Origin: Strongylocentrotus droebachiensis
Taxonomy: Eukaryota; Echinodermata; Echinoidea; Camarodonta; Strongylocentrotidae
Direction of reading: 5' to 3'
NCBI GenBank assembly: GCA_035222895.1
Contig: JAVYIG010000096.1
Location: 496,001 to 560,000 of the forward strand
Length of the DNA stretch: 64,000 bases
Position numbers and translations under genes: made by a program. Positions 21,970-33,943 of this stretch are shown here, in pieces. Numbering within the stretch: position 1 is the first letter of the stretch; every line of letters starts with the position of its first letter. Under the pieces are notes generated by a model that had not been told where the DNA came from, made no database searches, and saw only the letters and a program-made list of their open reading frames with translations.

Positions 21970-24900
21970 ATGGACTTCCAGAACAGAGCTGGGGGTAAGA
22001 CGGGAGGAGGAGGTGTGGCCTCTCAGTCGGAGTCTAACAGAGACAGGAGAGAGAGGCTTAGACAGCTGGCCTTAGAGACCATTGATCTTAACAAGGTATG
22101 TACGTCTAAGTAAAGACACCCCATTTTGGGGTCTTCAACTCTTCATTTTACAGGGTTCTTTTTCCCCTGGTAGAAAAATTAGTGGGTGACTCTGGATATG
22201 AAATGTGGTGAATGGATCCTCTGTTTGGAGCCAGAAGGGTGTTAACTTTATGTAAAGAATAAAAGTATTTTTCTATTTTATTTTATTTCCAGGCAAGATG
22301 ATAACAATACATAGAAAACATCACAGGGTTGATAAAATGGTATAACATTAACAGTATGATATTTAGCACCAGCGAATGCCTAGGGATCACCTAAAAGAAC
22401 TTGTTGGACCTGAACTATGGCAGGCATTCATTATTCATGCCACTAGTTCCTGACGGCGGTGTTGGTTTCTCAAGGGACGTACAAATTGTGGTCACAAATC
22501 TACAAAATTTATATTTTGTTGATAGTTCATTATTGAAGGACAAAATATCTAAAGATCATACTAGTAACTGAGAGACCAACGGTGAGAGCAACCAGTGGCA
22601 TGAATAGCCTGCCATAGTTAAAGTCCAACTTGAGTCGATCTTAGTCCTTGTGAAACACGCCGATGTGACTGTTTCACGCTAGCATAAACATAATGAAAAA
22701 AGCTCACAAATCATTTGTTCCCCTTCTTCAGAACAAGATCTCCTCTTAAAACACAACTTGATTTTCTACCAACCTGGGTTGTGAACAGTAATTTTAGATA
22801 TGTTTTTGAATTTTGTGAGTAAATCAAGAGGATTATAAAAAAAGAGAAGTAAATTGAGATGGATGGGTCATGTGTTGAGAAGGAGAAATGATGAACCTGT
22901 GAAAAGAGGATCTGGAAGGGGATGGCAAAAGAGGGAAAGGATGACCTAGGATTTCATGGATAGGTATGGTGAAGAAAGAAAGTGTTAAGGTTGGTCTAAA
23001 TGAGGACTAATACTTGTACTACAGTTGCTACTCCAGGGGGGTGTTTCATAAAGCTGTGCGTAAAGTTACGCATGACTTTACAAATGACTGGAATATGAAG
23101 AGCTAAATGGGATTCTCAAATCCTTTTAATTGTATAAGCTAAAGTTGAAATATGCAGATGTAGAATAACCTTATCATTATAAACAAAACAATTAAATGCA
23201 AAGTGTATTTTTGGCTACAATTTAATTGAGATTATTGGAAATACAGTCACACTTTGTTAAAATGTCAGGAAAAAGTTTGGGCATCCCATTTGGCTCTTCA
23301 TATTCAAATCATTTGTAAAGTCATTTGTAACTTAACGCATAGCTTTATGAAACACCCCTCAGGTTGATTTTCAACCAGCAGTTTGCAATCTTTTGAGAGT
23401 ATTATAATTTAAATCTTTCACGATTTGTTCTGTTTTTTTTAATTTGTAGGATCCCTATTTTATGAGGAACCATCTGGGTTCTTATGAATGCAAGCTGTGT
23501 CTCACTCTTCACAACAACGAAGGCAGCTACCTAGCACATACACAGGGCAAGAAACATCAATCTAATCTGTAAGTGTGATGGATTGTTTCACCTTACTGCT
23601 ATTAAGAAAGCATGTGTATTCCTATATAAAAGTAAGCAACCAGGCGACTGAGGGCCTTTAAGCCCCACTGCACTACTTAAAGCAACTTGCGCCCTCTATA
23701 CAACAAACAATGCTAATCAGTGCCTGTTGGTCCCCCATGATCCCCTTTTTCTTATGTTAATTGAGAGCTGATTTGATGAGATAACCTCCTGTCAGTGACC
23801 TTGCATAGAGGTCTAATCCCCCTGGCCAAACTAGTGCAGACGGGCTTTAAGTCCTCTCTGAGGGACATGGTAATGATGATTAATGCCTTATCAAAGGGCA
23901 CTAGCGCATTGACTTGGTTTTGAACCCAGGACCTCCCGGTTACGAGACCACTGCTCTACCACTGAGCCATCGTGTCTCCTAAAGATGGCAGCCAAAGTCA
24001 GTGTCCATGTGTATTGCATCATAATTTGCACAGGTCTCTCAAGCAGCGAAGCCGCAGTCCCACCCCAAAAATACTCAACTTGCCTTCATACATGTATCTC
24101 GAGGATGAGGGAAAGTTGATATTATGATAAGAATAATTTTTGGCATTGGGCTAAGGCACAGTTGGTCGTAAAAGTGTAGTCCACTCTCTGTGACTGACAA
24201 CACCTGTTGGGTAAACACTGGATGGTGTCTTATACCCCTTGTGAACCCACTGCTGTAGGCCTTTAAATTGATAAATTATGTTTGTTTTTTCAATTTGTTT
24301 TTTCAATTTTTTAATTGTTTAATTTATAACACATCTTTAAAAAGAAGGGTAGCCCAATCAGCAAACAAATACTGGTTTTCGTTGAGGCCCTTCATGACAC
24401 AAACAAGTACATGTATATACATTTCATCAACATATCAAAATATAAATAAATATAGAAAATTACAAAATACGATTTTAACAAACAAAAAATTGCAAACCAG
24501 GTTATAAATAAGGATTTGATTATAAAGAATAACGAAATGAGTAAAATATATATGATACAAATATAAAAATATAAATAAATATAGAAAGTTACAAAATATG
24601 ATTTTAACAAACAAAAATTGCAAACCAGGTTATAAAAAAGGATTTGAACATAGAGAATAACGAAATGAGTAAAATGTATATGATACAAATATGTAAATGC
24701 CATATATCCTATTGAAGCAAACAGTAAAAAGTTATTAAAAACAAAACAAAAAACAACAACAGCAACATACAACCACAATAACAAACCAACAAGAGAAAAC
24801 AAGAAGAAGATATGATTTATAAAGAAAAGAGAAAGAAGATTTATATCATACCATAATCATATTAAAACGTGGATGTCTTTTGCCATTTTGCCAATTCTTG

Positions 24901-26191
24901 TTTAAATGGTTTCATATTTTTTATAAATCGAATACGTTCGGGTAATTTATTCCAGTTTGATGGACCTGTGACAAGAAATGACTTCTCATAAAAGGTCGTA
25001 CGAACATGTGGCATCCTAATTAGCATCTTATTTGTGCTCCTTGTTGTTCGAGATGATATCGCTTCAATATAAATAAACTTATCACCTAGTACTTCAGGTG
25101 CAGCTTTATGTAAGCATTTATGAATCATGCAACAAGATGCTCTAAAAAACAGATGATCTACTTTCGGCCAGGATAGAATTTCAAACACTTGTTCAGATGG
25201 GGTTTCCCAGGAAAAACGAGATATCATATATGCTGCCCTCTTATGTAATCTTTCCAGTTTACTATGGTTTGTTTCAATAGTAGAAGACTAGAAGAGTCAT
25301 GGGAAGACTAGAAGAGCTTCTCAGGGGTCCATAGCTTGTCATCATGTTATAATTGTTCCAGTACTAGTGTCATTGTAAATTGTTTTTAATGATTGGCTGA
25401 ATAAATAAATGAAGAGTCATGGTTGAAACTGTTGATTGCAAATTTAAAGGTCATGGGATCCAACCTTTAGCAAGACATAAATCTACATTTGCCATTTTCC
25501 TTCCTAGTCTGTCTCTAGTGATCACCTATTGTGTTTCCCTTGGGTGGCCAGTCACCGTGGCCTTAATGGATAGGTTTGAGTGTATTTAAAGCCACACTGT
25601 CCTACTTGCAGCTACTTGCTCCCTCTATACAGAAAACAATGCCTAATTGGTGACCATTTGTCCCCCATGATCCTCTATTTCTTAAGTTATTTGAGAGCTG
25701 AGTTGATGAGATAACCACCTGTGCAGTGACCTTGCAGGGTGCTCTAATCCCTCCTATAAACTAGTACAGATAAGCTTTAAAATGGTACCATAGAGTCTGA
25801 AACAGTTGATGAATTTTTGTTTTCTTTCTAGAGCTCGAAGAGCAGCGAAGGAAGCTAAAGATGCTCCTCAACAACCAGCGCCAGAAAAGTCCAGAGTAGA
25901 GATCAGAAAGTTTGTCAAGATTGGAAGGCCTGGTTACAAAGGTAAGGAGAGAGAAAGAGGTTTAATAAAAGAAAGCGGTGACGAGAAATCATAGGAGCGC
26001 AGTTGAGCTCTTTAACGCTGTAAAACGGATTTAAAAACATAGAAACTGGACAAGAGCTCTGCTAAAAATATATAAATGAATGTGACAAAATGCAAAAGGA
26101 GATCATGTAGATATAAACAAATATTGTTTATATTCTATGAGAGCAAAGAGAAAGGTATGAACCTTTAAAGAGTTCAAAATAAAGTGACAAA

Positions 26192-26224
<33 letters not shown>

Positions 26225-29200
26225 CTTTTTTGAGGGGTGTAGTTAAGTTTCTCATTTTATACTAGGGCATATGACTGAAAAACAGAGCAGATAGAAAAAC
26301 ATCATATGTAAACAAGCGATATCCACAAATTCTAACCTTCAACACTATTTATATTTTTTGACCATGTATTGATATTTTCGACATGGATGTGAAATCTGTT
26401 AAATATTTATCATTTTGTATGTCATCTGGAAGACTCCAAGTGATCACTTTTGAGTGTTAACCCTTCTAGCTCCAAACAGATGATTATGTTACAGTTTGTT
26501 CTGCATTGTAATAGAGTGCCTTCATCGCCCTGCTTGATTGATAAAATTCACGCTTCTTTCTCACTATTTTCAGTAACGAAGCAGAAAGACTCGGACAACG
26601 ATCAACAGAGCTTGTTATTCCAGGTGAGTAACTCCTGGGGTGTTTCACAGAGATCCTAAGTCGAACTTAACTCTAAGTTGGACTTACACATAATGGAGAG
26701 CCATTTGTAGCCTTAAAATGAAATATATTCAAGAGCAGAAATTAAAGTATTTTAAGACTTTTCATAAATTCCACATCTTGAACATGAAATCTCATTGATA
26801 ATAGAAAATATGAATGATTTGAATCAACATTTTATACCTTTTAAAATAACATTTACCAAATGTTTTCAAAGATGCTAACGACTTTCCATAATTATTAAGT
26901 CCAACTTTAAGATAAGTTCAACTTCGGACCTTTGTGAAACACCCTCCCCCCTGATTCTCTCTCTTCATCTTTCTTTCACGTACATGTAGATGCGCGTGCC
27001 GCAACTATAGCTTTCAATTTGCTATGTGCCTACCTCTCTCTCGTTATCTCTTCCCATTTAGTTCATTGGACAAGCTGCTTCTAAAGCTACCTCGCAAAAA
27101 AATAAAAGTTACTCTTGGAGATTGTGCTTTCAGTTGAGCCGCTCCAAAGCTTTGGAATAAATAATCTAGACATAAGAAAAGCCTCATCTGTTGCTGGCTG
27201 CAAATTTCTGTTGAAGATCTCTTGTTTTTGCAGGAGCTTTTGAATACTTTTTTTATTGTGTGTCTTTAAAGTAGCACTGTTACGCCAAAAAACATAAATA
27301 ATTTGTTTTTTTCCCCGTACTCACAAAAAGCAGGATGCAGGGCATTACTATTTACTATTTTACAATTTTTTGGCTGCCATGTTAATTATAGCTGGCCAAG
27401 CCTATTTATTTACAGATATTTTGCTATGTGAGTATACTATACTGATTTTATGTATGACCTACAAATGATTTGTTTCACTTTAAAAGCTATTTAAACAAAA
27501 TGCATATCACAGCTTTTTTTTTTCTTTTTTTTTCTTCTGAATATTAAATAGTTTTAAAAAAAGGAGGCAGGCGGGGACGAGAAACCCTCCATTTTTGTTA
27601 TTTGGCATAGGTAATTTTTTTTTCATCCCAGTGCCATAGAATATATTTATATAGTAGCTGTGCTATATAATTTTTATATAGATATAATTATTATTATCAT
27701 TATTATTATTAATATTATTATTTAGATTGATTATCCAGAAATAGCAGAAGGCACCTACCCCCGACATCGCTTCATGTCAGCTTATGAGCAGAGGATTGAG
27801 CCTCCTGATAAGAAATGGCAGTATCTTCTCTTTGCATCCGAGCCATATGAAACCATCTCGTTCAAGGTATGTTGTACCCACACCCACTACCCCCTCACAC
27901 ACACATAAACATACACACTACTACTCCTCTCCACTCACTTTATCTACTCTTTGCATCTGAGCCATATGACACTGTCACGTTTGAGATATGTTGCACCCCC
28001 GTCGCTCACTCACCCACGAATGCGCACACACACGCACACACTCACCACTACACGTTTATGGCGTCAACCGTGGACCAAGTTTAGTACTTGTGTGTGTGTG
28101 CATAGGTAATAGCCAGCAACCGCGGACCACTCCATAGAAAACTACATCAAACCGCGGACGTACCTCCTATGGGATGATCCAGGTAGCGAGCGCCTCTCCC
28201 GCAGTCATCAAAGGGGGCGCTGTGACATTTCGCGATACACATCGGACTGATCCAGTCGATGTTGCCTACACGCTGTGACATCTAATATTCAAACGCCCCC
28301 TACGTCGTCAATTTGATACGGCGGAACCGGTATCGCAACCGTGGACGGTCCCCCATTGCAGGTATGTCCGCGGTTTGAGGTAGTTTTCTATGGAGTGGTC
28401 CGCGGTTGCTGGCGTTTACCTACGCACCTTTACCTACTCTTTGCAGCAGAGTCATATGAAACCATAGCGTTTGAGGAATGTTGTACGCACACCCACATAC
28501 ACATACAAACCCCAGACACACCCTCACACCAACCAATATGAAATGGTGTATTTATATTGACTGCTTTGAGGGGCACTGTTGTGAGCTATTGCCCAAGATA
28601 ATGTAGAAACTGTACTCTACCTCGAAGAAAACAAACAGTCAATATTTGTTTTATATATTGCATCCCCTGTGTCATTTCGTAAAATAGACATTTAACCAAA
28701 TGTGCATGTCAAAGTGCTATTTGTAGAGTCTTGGGAAATTTATCTGCGTAAGCGCAACACTGCACGTATCCAGTGTTAACGTCAGGCGTCCACTTTAAAA
28801 TTGCCCGAGATGAATGTGGGATCCCTGATAACAAATGAAAGTGCTTTCTCTGTAACCAAGCCTTATAGCCTTGTAGAGGTGTTGTGGTCTAGAGGATAAG
28901 TCGCCATACTGCAGACATGCCAACTGTTCAGATTAAAGAGGAACATTCCTCTTTTTGGGAGAAGATAATTATCATTTTAATGCAGGTGTTCCTCTTCCTG
29001 TACAAATTTGTCTGTAGTATTGAATAGGAGAGTTAGGATTGTTCCTCTTTTTTTCGAAAATAGCATAATTTGTACAGATTTCTGATTTTCAAATGTTGGC
29101 ATGTATGATACTGTAGATCACAAGTTCCGCCCCAGCACTAATGTCCTTTTGCAAGACATTAATCAACATTTGCCACACTCGACCCTGGTGATGTAAATGG

Positions 29201-32031
29201 GTAACTAGCAAGAATTAATGCCTTGAACATCTACAGTGCCGTAATGGCAGTCATGCTAAAGCCAGGGTAATAATTGTGGAGCGCCAGGAGTGTCGGGTTT
29301 GACAGATATGAGTGCTATACAAAACCCCACTATTATTATCCTCTCGCCCAGGAAGTCAGAAGGGATATAGTAACGCTGCCGTCCGTCCTTCCCTCCATAC
29401 TTCCGTAACAAATCTGTTTTCCGTTCGATAACTTCAGTAATGTTTGACAGATTTTAATGAAATTTGATATGAAGGTACATGGTATCAAAGTACAACCTAA
29501 GTTCGATTTTGGATTAAATATACCAAATTGCTATATCTAGGCCATTTTTATGCGACAAAGAGATGCTATGCTTTGCTTTGACTTATTATTATTATGAAAC
29601 AATTGCCTTTCAAGTATGTCATTGATGTTGAAAACGATTGTTTTGAATTCTTTCTTTATCTAGGTTCCTAGCAGAGAGGTTGATAAAAGTGAGAACAAGT
29701 TCTGGACTTCCTGGAACAAAGAAACTAAACAGGTGAGAGACATTTTATTCATTTATTAAATTTTCTCTCTCAAAAAAAAAAAAAGAATATTAAAGAAAAT
29801 AAGCAGAAGGAAAGGGGATGGAAAGAGAAAGAATCCTAAAAAAAAGTCATTTATGACATGATATTGTACATACCGGTATGTATATATATAAATAATTCAT
29901 AAAAAAGTGTGTGGCAAAAATAGTCAACTGTGACTGATTGCCGAACAAAATCAAATCAAGAAGAAGAAGAAGACATTTTATTCTTGCAAAATATGCTTGG
30001 CCACTGTGATGTCACAATTTGGGTACTTAACCCTATGTTAACTGGGGGGGGGGGTCAATTTGACCCCCCCCTGTAGAAATTTTGCGACTACTCCGAAACC
30101 GCGGCAGATATAAAAATTTTCCTTTCACGACTTTTTACTTTTTAGTCTTACGCATCTTTTAAAACAATTTTTTCGAAAATCGGACCTACGGTTACAAGGT
30201 CACGTGACCTTTTGTCTTTGCATGTCAGCCCGAAAATCGCTCATTTTCATGATTTGTGTACAAAACATATGTAAAAGTCATTTTTCCTAAAAATAGATAA
30301 AACATTGGTTATTGAGTCTTGTTTAAAGTTTAGATGTTTGTTTTGGGGTCAAAATAGTTGAATTGTAGTTATAAATGAAATAAAACAACAAAAACAATAA
30401 AATACATAAGAAATTATCAAAACAAGAGATAACATAAGGAATAACCTGGCTCTTCCAATTTTTTGCGTTGTATTATTATTCCAAATGGTCTAATAAATAT
30501 ATGTAGTGAAAATGAATACTTAAATATGAATAATCTATGATTTATGGGCAGAAATGTGAATTTTATGACCTTATTTGCATAAATTAGCATAAATATGCAA
30601 ATGAGTGAATTTTTCAAAAATTTGAAATTACCATAGTATTCTTTACACTTCACTTGACATGGATGCAAATTTTCGCGGCGATCGGCGGTGAAACGGCCGA
30701 GATCTTAGGGGGGGGGGGGGTCAAATTGACCCCCCCCCAGTAAAAACCTGGTCTGAAATAGCCCAGTTAAGATAGGGTTAATTGAGATACATGTAATGGG
30801 TCCCTGCAATAGCTCTAGATCCTTAGATATGTATTATAGTTTCGCAAATATGATTTTCAACAATTAAATCCATGCTGTAGAAGAAGCACTTCTGCAAAAT
30901 CCCCTCCAGTGCCATCTCAGCTCAGCTGTAGCAGTATGGTCCTGTAGCTCATTGCTTTCCTAGCTGCACTGTCGAGTCCTCTGTCTGTGAAGTAGAAATT
31001 AGGTATTAGGTTATGCCCTCTTGCAAGTTGACCATGAGATGGAGCTGTATAATACACAGTATCATAGCCATCTATACACAGTTTGGCCAACCCGGTTCGA
31101 GTTGGACACAATATGGCGCCTACTTTGTTGGGCAAGCACAAAACAAAAGAATACACCCCATGTTGTGACCCAGTGAAACCAAGTTGGCCAAACTCTGTGT
31201 ATAGATGGTTCTGCACAGTGAGCTTAGGCAGAAAGTTCATCAGTTCAGTATGGCTTTCAGCATTCTGCATTGTGAGCCATCTAAACACAAAAATCAATTT
31301 GAAGTTACCCATCATCCTTCACATTTTATCTCCTTTTGTCATCGTTGATACAGTTTTTGTCTTTTCGTTATGTAAGATGTTGAATGATTCTCACAAATAA
31401 TTGATGTGATTATTTGTTTAATTTTGTCTTTTACTTGCAGTTTTTTCTTCAGTTCCACTTCAAGATGGAAGTTAAGCCGGTAGCCCCTCCACCACCCCCT
31501 CCCAGCGCCCTGAAAGGAGCCCCCCATATCGGAGAGAAGCCTCCCGTACCCCCTATGCCCCCAATGGGAATGGGTATGCCCCCTCCCCTAGGGATGCCTG
31601 GTCCTCTTGGCCCGCCCGGTATGCCACGCTTCCCTCTCCATCCAAACATGCCTATGCCCCCTCCCCCTCCATTCCCCATGCCGCCCGGTATGATGCCGCC
31701 TCGCCCCATCCCTCCCCCGAACTCCATGCCTCTCCCCCCGCCCCCGGTACCCCCACCCAACATGGGCGGCATGGGCGGCCCGATGCCCCGGCTGCACCCC
31801 CCTCCACCCCCTCCTCCCAACATGCCCCTCCCGCCACCAAACATGGGGGGCAACTTACCCCTACCCATCCCCCCTCCACCACGGCCTCCCAGCGGCGTCT
31901 CATCAGTAGGGGTGCCTAACTTCCTTCCCCCTCCTCCCGCACCCCCTCCAATGCCTCCTCCACCCTCAATGGACCTGCCTCCACCAAACTCTGAAGAGAT
32001 GCTTTCAAGTAACGATGGCCCCTCTTCATAG
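21970..32031 (+). CDS. SF3A2: SF3A2, splicing factor 3a subunit 2 (seven exons, 401 aa)
   Basis: Exons 21970-22095, 23450-23568, 25832-25941, 26574-26623, 27726-27866, 29664-29732 and 31441-32031 join with GT-AG introns in continuous phase. The product opens MDFQNRAGGKTGGGG, matching the very conserved SF3A2 N-terminus. A matrin-type U1-like zinc finger is complete: C56-x2-C59-x12-H72-x5-H78 (YECKLCLTLHNNEGSYLAHTQGKKH). The conserved core continues through GTYPRHRFMSAYEQRIEPPDKKWQYLLFA (exon 5) and KFWTSWNKETKQFFLQFHFKM (exons 6-7), followed by a long proline/methionine tail. The human protein is 464 aa with heptad repeats in this tail, which are replaced here by irregular MPPPP runs. SF3A2 is part of SF3a in the 17S U2 snRNP, needed for branch-site recognition in the nucleus. 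Introns are filled with mobile elements, and pieces of exons 5 and 6 recur elsewhere in the window. Confidence 0.97.
22414..22618. mobile_element. MITE in SF3A2 intron 1
   Basis: 205 bp with inverted ends ACTATGGCAGGC / GCCTGCCATAGT. The homology extends inward through TTCATGCCACT and AGCAACCAGTGGCATGAAT. Target duplication not clear; family unassigned. Confidence 0.75.
23036..23358. mobile_element. MITE with GGGGTGTTTCATAAAGC ends, SF3A2 intron 1
   Basis: Inverted ends GGGTGTTTCATAAAGCT / AGCTTTATGAAACACCC, plus ATTTGTAAAGTCATTTGTAA mirrored by GACTTTACAAATGACT. Ends resemble the GTTTCACAAAGATC family but the interior differs. Right end lies 91 bp before the exon 2 acceptor. Confidence 0.8.
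23657..23850. mobile_element. TTAA MITE, AGCCCCACTG family, SF3A2 intron 2
   Basis: Ends CTTTAAGCCCCACTG and CGGGCTTTAA, interior TTGGTCCCCCATGATCC and GAGAGCTGATTTGATGAGATAA. Other copies: 25586-25780, 37192-37386, 44082-45119 (interrupted), 46745-47122 and 47741-48120. It splits the SINE head at 23851-23980 from its tail. Confidence 0.82.
23851..23980 (-). mobile_element. tRNA-derived SINE head
   Basis: On the minus strand: GATGGCTCAGTGGTAGAGCA (A-box region), then GAGGTCCTGGGTTCAAA (B-box region), as in a tRNA-like RNA polymerase III promoter, followed by a body with CTTTGATAAGGCATTAATCA. It lacks a proper acceptor stem and continues into a non-tRNA body, so this is a SINE and not a tRNA gene. 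Confidence 0.72.
24270..25277 (-). mobile_element. LINE fragment with RT C-terminus, SF3A2 intron 2
   Basis: Minus-strand 25277-24862 reads KLERLHKRAAYMISRFSWETPS...LVTGPSNWNKLPERIRFIKNMKPFKQELAKWQ, the C-terminal end of a CR1/Jockey-group non-LTR reverse transcriptase (known motifs KLqrLQnRAaRvI and WN.LP..I). It is 5'-truncated. The AT-rich 3' part at 24390-24720 contains a ~128-bp segment twice in tandem. It lies antisense to SF3A2, so it does not add a sense-strand polyadenylation tail. Confidence 0.78.
25303..25408 (+). mobile_element. Very short LINE 3' stub with target duplication
   Basis: About 100 bp ending GGCTGAATAAATAAAT, flanked by GAAGAGTCATGG on both sides (near 25290-25302 and 25411-25422). 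This fits a severely 5'-truncated LINE inserted with a 12-bp target duplication. A further GAAGACTAGAAGAG duplication adjoins the left side. Confidence 0.6.
25586..25780. mobile_element. TTAA MITE, AGCCCCACTG family, SF3A2 intron 2
   Basis: Diverged copy with ends TTAAAGCCACACTG and TAAGCTTTAA. It ends about 50 bp before the exon 3 acceptor (25832). Confidence 0.78.
26200..26225. repeat. (GA)n microsatellite
   Basis: A run of about 13 GA units in SF3A2 intron 3. Confidence 0.95.
26637..26945. mobile_element. GTTTCACAAAGATC MITE, SF3A2 intron 4
   Basis: Inverted ends GGGGTGTTTCACAGAGATCC / GGACCTTTGTGAAACACCC. Subterminal AACTTAACTCTAAGTTGGA is mirrored by TCCAACTTTAAGATAAGTT. Copies: 35071-35362, 38980-39262, 44262-45110 and 50252-50520. 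This copy starts only 14 bp after the end of exon 4. Confidence 0.85.
27941..27993 (+). pseudogene. Decayed copy of the 3' end of SF3A2 exon 5 (copy 1)
   Basis: Reads YLLFASEPYDTVTFE followed by ATATGTTGCACCC, matching exon 5 YLLFASEPYETISFK followed by GTATGTTGTACCC at 27817-27880. The splice donor GT has become AT, so it cannot act as an exon end. It lies 129 bp downstream of the original. Confidence 0.88.
28103..28422. mobile_element. MITE with 60-bp inverted ends, SF3A2 intron 5
   Basis: Ends TAGGTAATAGCCAGCAACCG / CGGTTGCTGGCGTTTACCTA. Homology continues inward through GCGGACCACTCCATAGAAAA and CAAACCGCGGAC. It lies between the two decayed exon 5 copies and probably separated an originally tighter array. 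Confidence 0.85.
28431..28484 (+). pseudogene. Decayed copy of the 3' end of SF3A2 exon 5 (copy 2)
   Basis: Reads YLLFAAESYETIAFEE followed by ATGTTGTACGCACACCC. The donor region is GAGGAATG where the real exon has AAGGTATG, so no functional donor remains. Confidence 0.86.
28873..29340 (+). mobile_element. tRNA-derived SINE interrupted by a small MITE, SF3A2 intron 5
   Basis: Head GTTGTGGTCTAGAGGATAAG (A-box-like), then CACAAGTTCCGCCCC and a conserved body (CTTTTGCAAGACATTAATCA, GTAAATGGGTAACTAGCAAG, GCTATACAA) ending in (TAT)n. The same body is found inverted at 52235-52505. The segment 28915-29104 has inverted ends ACATGCCAAC / GTTGGCATGT and is flanked by near-identical ATACTG(C/T)AG, indicating a later insertion between head and body. 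Confidence 0.75.
30031..30777. mobile_element. TTAA element with CCCTAT ends (piggyBac-like), SF3A2 intron 6
   Basis: Flanked by TTAA on both sides. Inverted ends CCCTATGTTAACTGGG and CCCTATCTTAACTGGG (one mismatch in 16). Long G/C runs with GGTCAATTTGACC lie near both ends (30045-30068 and 30708-30738). TTAA targets and CCC starts fit piggyBac-like MITEs; no transposase seen. A related copy in opposite orientation is at 38117-38898. Confidence 0.82.
30895..31290. repeat. Dispersed repeat with nested 141-bp MITE, SF3A2 intron 6
   Basis: CCTCCAGTGCCATCTCAGCT...GACAGAGGACTCGACAGTG-like sequence also occurs inverted at 36180-36370. Inside, 31068-31208 has inverted ends CCATCTATACACAG...TTTGGCCAAC with a 2-base gap between arms. 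The minus ORF 30917-31315 spans this mixture and is not a gene. Confidence 0.7.
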
Positions 32032-33670
32032 TGTAATTGTTATTCAGTTCTAGTACTCTTAAAATTCAATCTACCAAATAGAGAAATACGTGTACAGTCA
32101 AACCTATCTATAGCGACCACCCAAGGGAAACACAAAAGTGGCCTTTGTAGACAGGTGGTCTTTGAAGACAGGTTCCTTTAGTACAAGATTCAATGAGAAA
32201 CCATTTTTAAGGGAAACAACAAATGTGGCTTTTGTAGACAGGTGGTCACTAAAGCAGGTTTGACTCTACATCCGGTTCTTTATTGAAAAGGGGACCAGAT
32301 CCTCGAAACCATCATAAGTCTAGCTCGTAGACACCCCATGGCGCTGAAACGTGTGTGAATTTTATAACACACGCTTTAATGGGATGCCCAAGAAGTTAGA
32401 CTCATGACGGTTTCGAGAAACGGCCCCCAGAGTTCCACATTGTAGCATTCATGATACATGTAGGCGATCGTTGTATGGATATTGTCAGAGTCATGCATAG
32501 ATGCTTCATTGAAATAATTTGCTAGGGGGTATTTAAGCAATGTTGGTTATTTGTTGTAGTGTAACCTTGATACAAATGCGATCGTTGAGTTCTGGGAACC
32601 GGGAATGTAAACTTGTGAGGTTTTCATTCTTTTAATGGTAATGTGGACAAAATATCTTGGAAAAAATGTCATATGGAAAAAGATGTGTCTTCAAATTCCC
32701 TCATATTCAAAGTATGAAAAGTGCAGTTTCTTGACCAAACTTTTATGACATATGTTTATGTAATCCCATGTATATGCTTCTGTGAACAGTGCATGTAAAT
32801 TTCAGCAAAACTGGGTCGAATTCTTAACATTTTTATGAGTTTAAAATCTCCCATTTTACACGTATTCTTATGTGCTACATCATCAACCTTTTCCAAATGT
32901 CTCCAGACAGTTTCTTTCACAATCTAGTGGCACGACCAGAGTAAAGCCCATCCTTGAAGGCACACAACAATAACACTCCCAGATTTCAATTGTAGCACAC
33001 TAACCCCTTTACTAATACAGCCTAACCTGCACTAGTGGCCAACTGCCTATAAAGACCACTTTTCTTGTCTCTCTTGAAAGGTCCTTGTATACATGTTTCA
33101 CTGTATATTGAAATATCTTCTCAATATCTAGGGGTCATCTTTTGTGAATATCCAAAGAACAAAAATTGGTCTGTTGTTGGTCGCTCAGGTTATTAAACAG
33201 AGAGGGTTGTCAGTTTACATTTGCAGTATGGTAGGTCATACTTCGCCGACACCAGACTTGGTGGAAATACCGTTATTGGGTAAACACCGGAATGTTTTTG
33301 AAACCCCACGAGAGCCCACTACTGGTCTTCTCAAAAGATAATTGTACCCATTTGGAGCTGTGAAAGAGATTTTCTTTTTTTGAAAAATGGTGAGGGAGAT
33401 TTCTTTCACATGACGGCTTAATTTGTTTATTTTTCATAACAATTTGCCTCATTATTTTTCCTCGTTTATGCTTTCTGTGTCAACTTACAACATTTTGTTT
33501 GTTTGTAAATAAGTAGTAAAGGGCTTTTTAGTATTCGGGAGGGGATGCATCCTTCATCTGCAAATTGCTAAAGAATCAGGGAGCTGACTTTTTCCCCCTT
33601 CTGTTTGTCAGTGTCTAAACATTATGCGATTAGTGGTTGTTCATAATAAATCCATTTTTAATGAAAGTGG
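32032..33670 (+). other. Probable SF3A2 3' UTR
   Basis: After the TAG at 32029-32031 no gene follows, and an AATAAA at 33645-33650 is a candidate polyadenylation signal about 1.6 kb downstream. The region contains a repeat at 32093-32269. Extent is inferred and needs transcript support. Confidence 0.45.
32093..32269. repeat. TACAGTCAAACCT inverted-end repeat
   Basis: Ends TACAGTCAAACCTATCTATA and AGCAGGTTTGACTCTA; interior GTAGACAGGTGGTC is repeated. Relatives lie at 39495-39708, a fragment near 33030-33110 and an end fragment at 48563-48582. Family not named. Confidence 0.7.
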
Positions 33671-33943
33671 ATCATGTTGGTTGTCATTCATTCGTGTTAA
33701 CTGTTTGTGGTTTTGTGATGTAGGGTGTACCGGTATGCATTATGAGAGTATGTATAGTAGTGGAGGTATGGTATAGTGACGAAATATGTTTATGGCTTTG
33801 AAGAATTCCTCTCTGTCCCTCTAGCATTTTCTCTAGCTTTCCCCCCTCCCCGGGTTCCAATTTTAGACCCAATTTCGATTTTTGCCTTTTTCCATGACCG
33901 GGGCCTCGTTGCACCAGATTTATAACTTTGTGATAAATATTAA

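Noticed and set aside
23925-23980. Possible tRNA gene on the minus strand
   Set aside because: A- and B-box words are present, but there is no matching acceptor stem and the sequence runs into a SINE body.
31449-31903. Minus-strand Gly-rich ORFs opposite SF3A2 exon 7
   Set aside because: Antisense shadow of the proline-rich coding exon.
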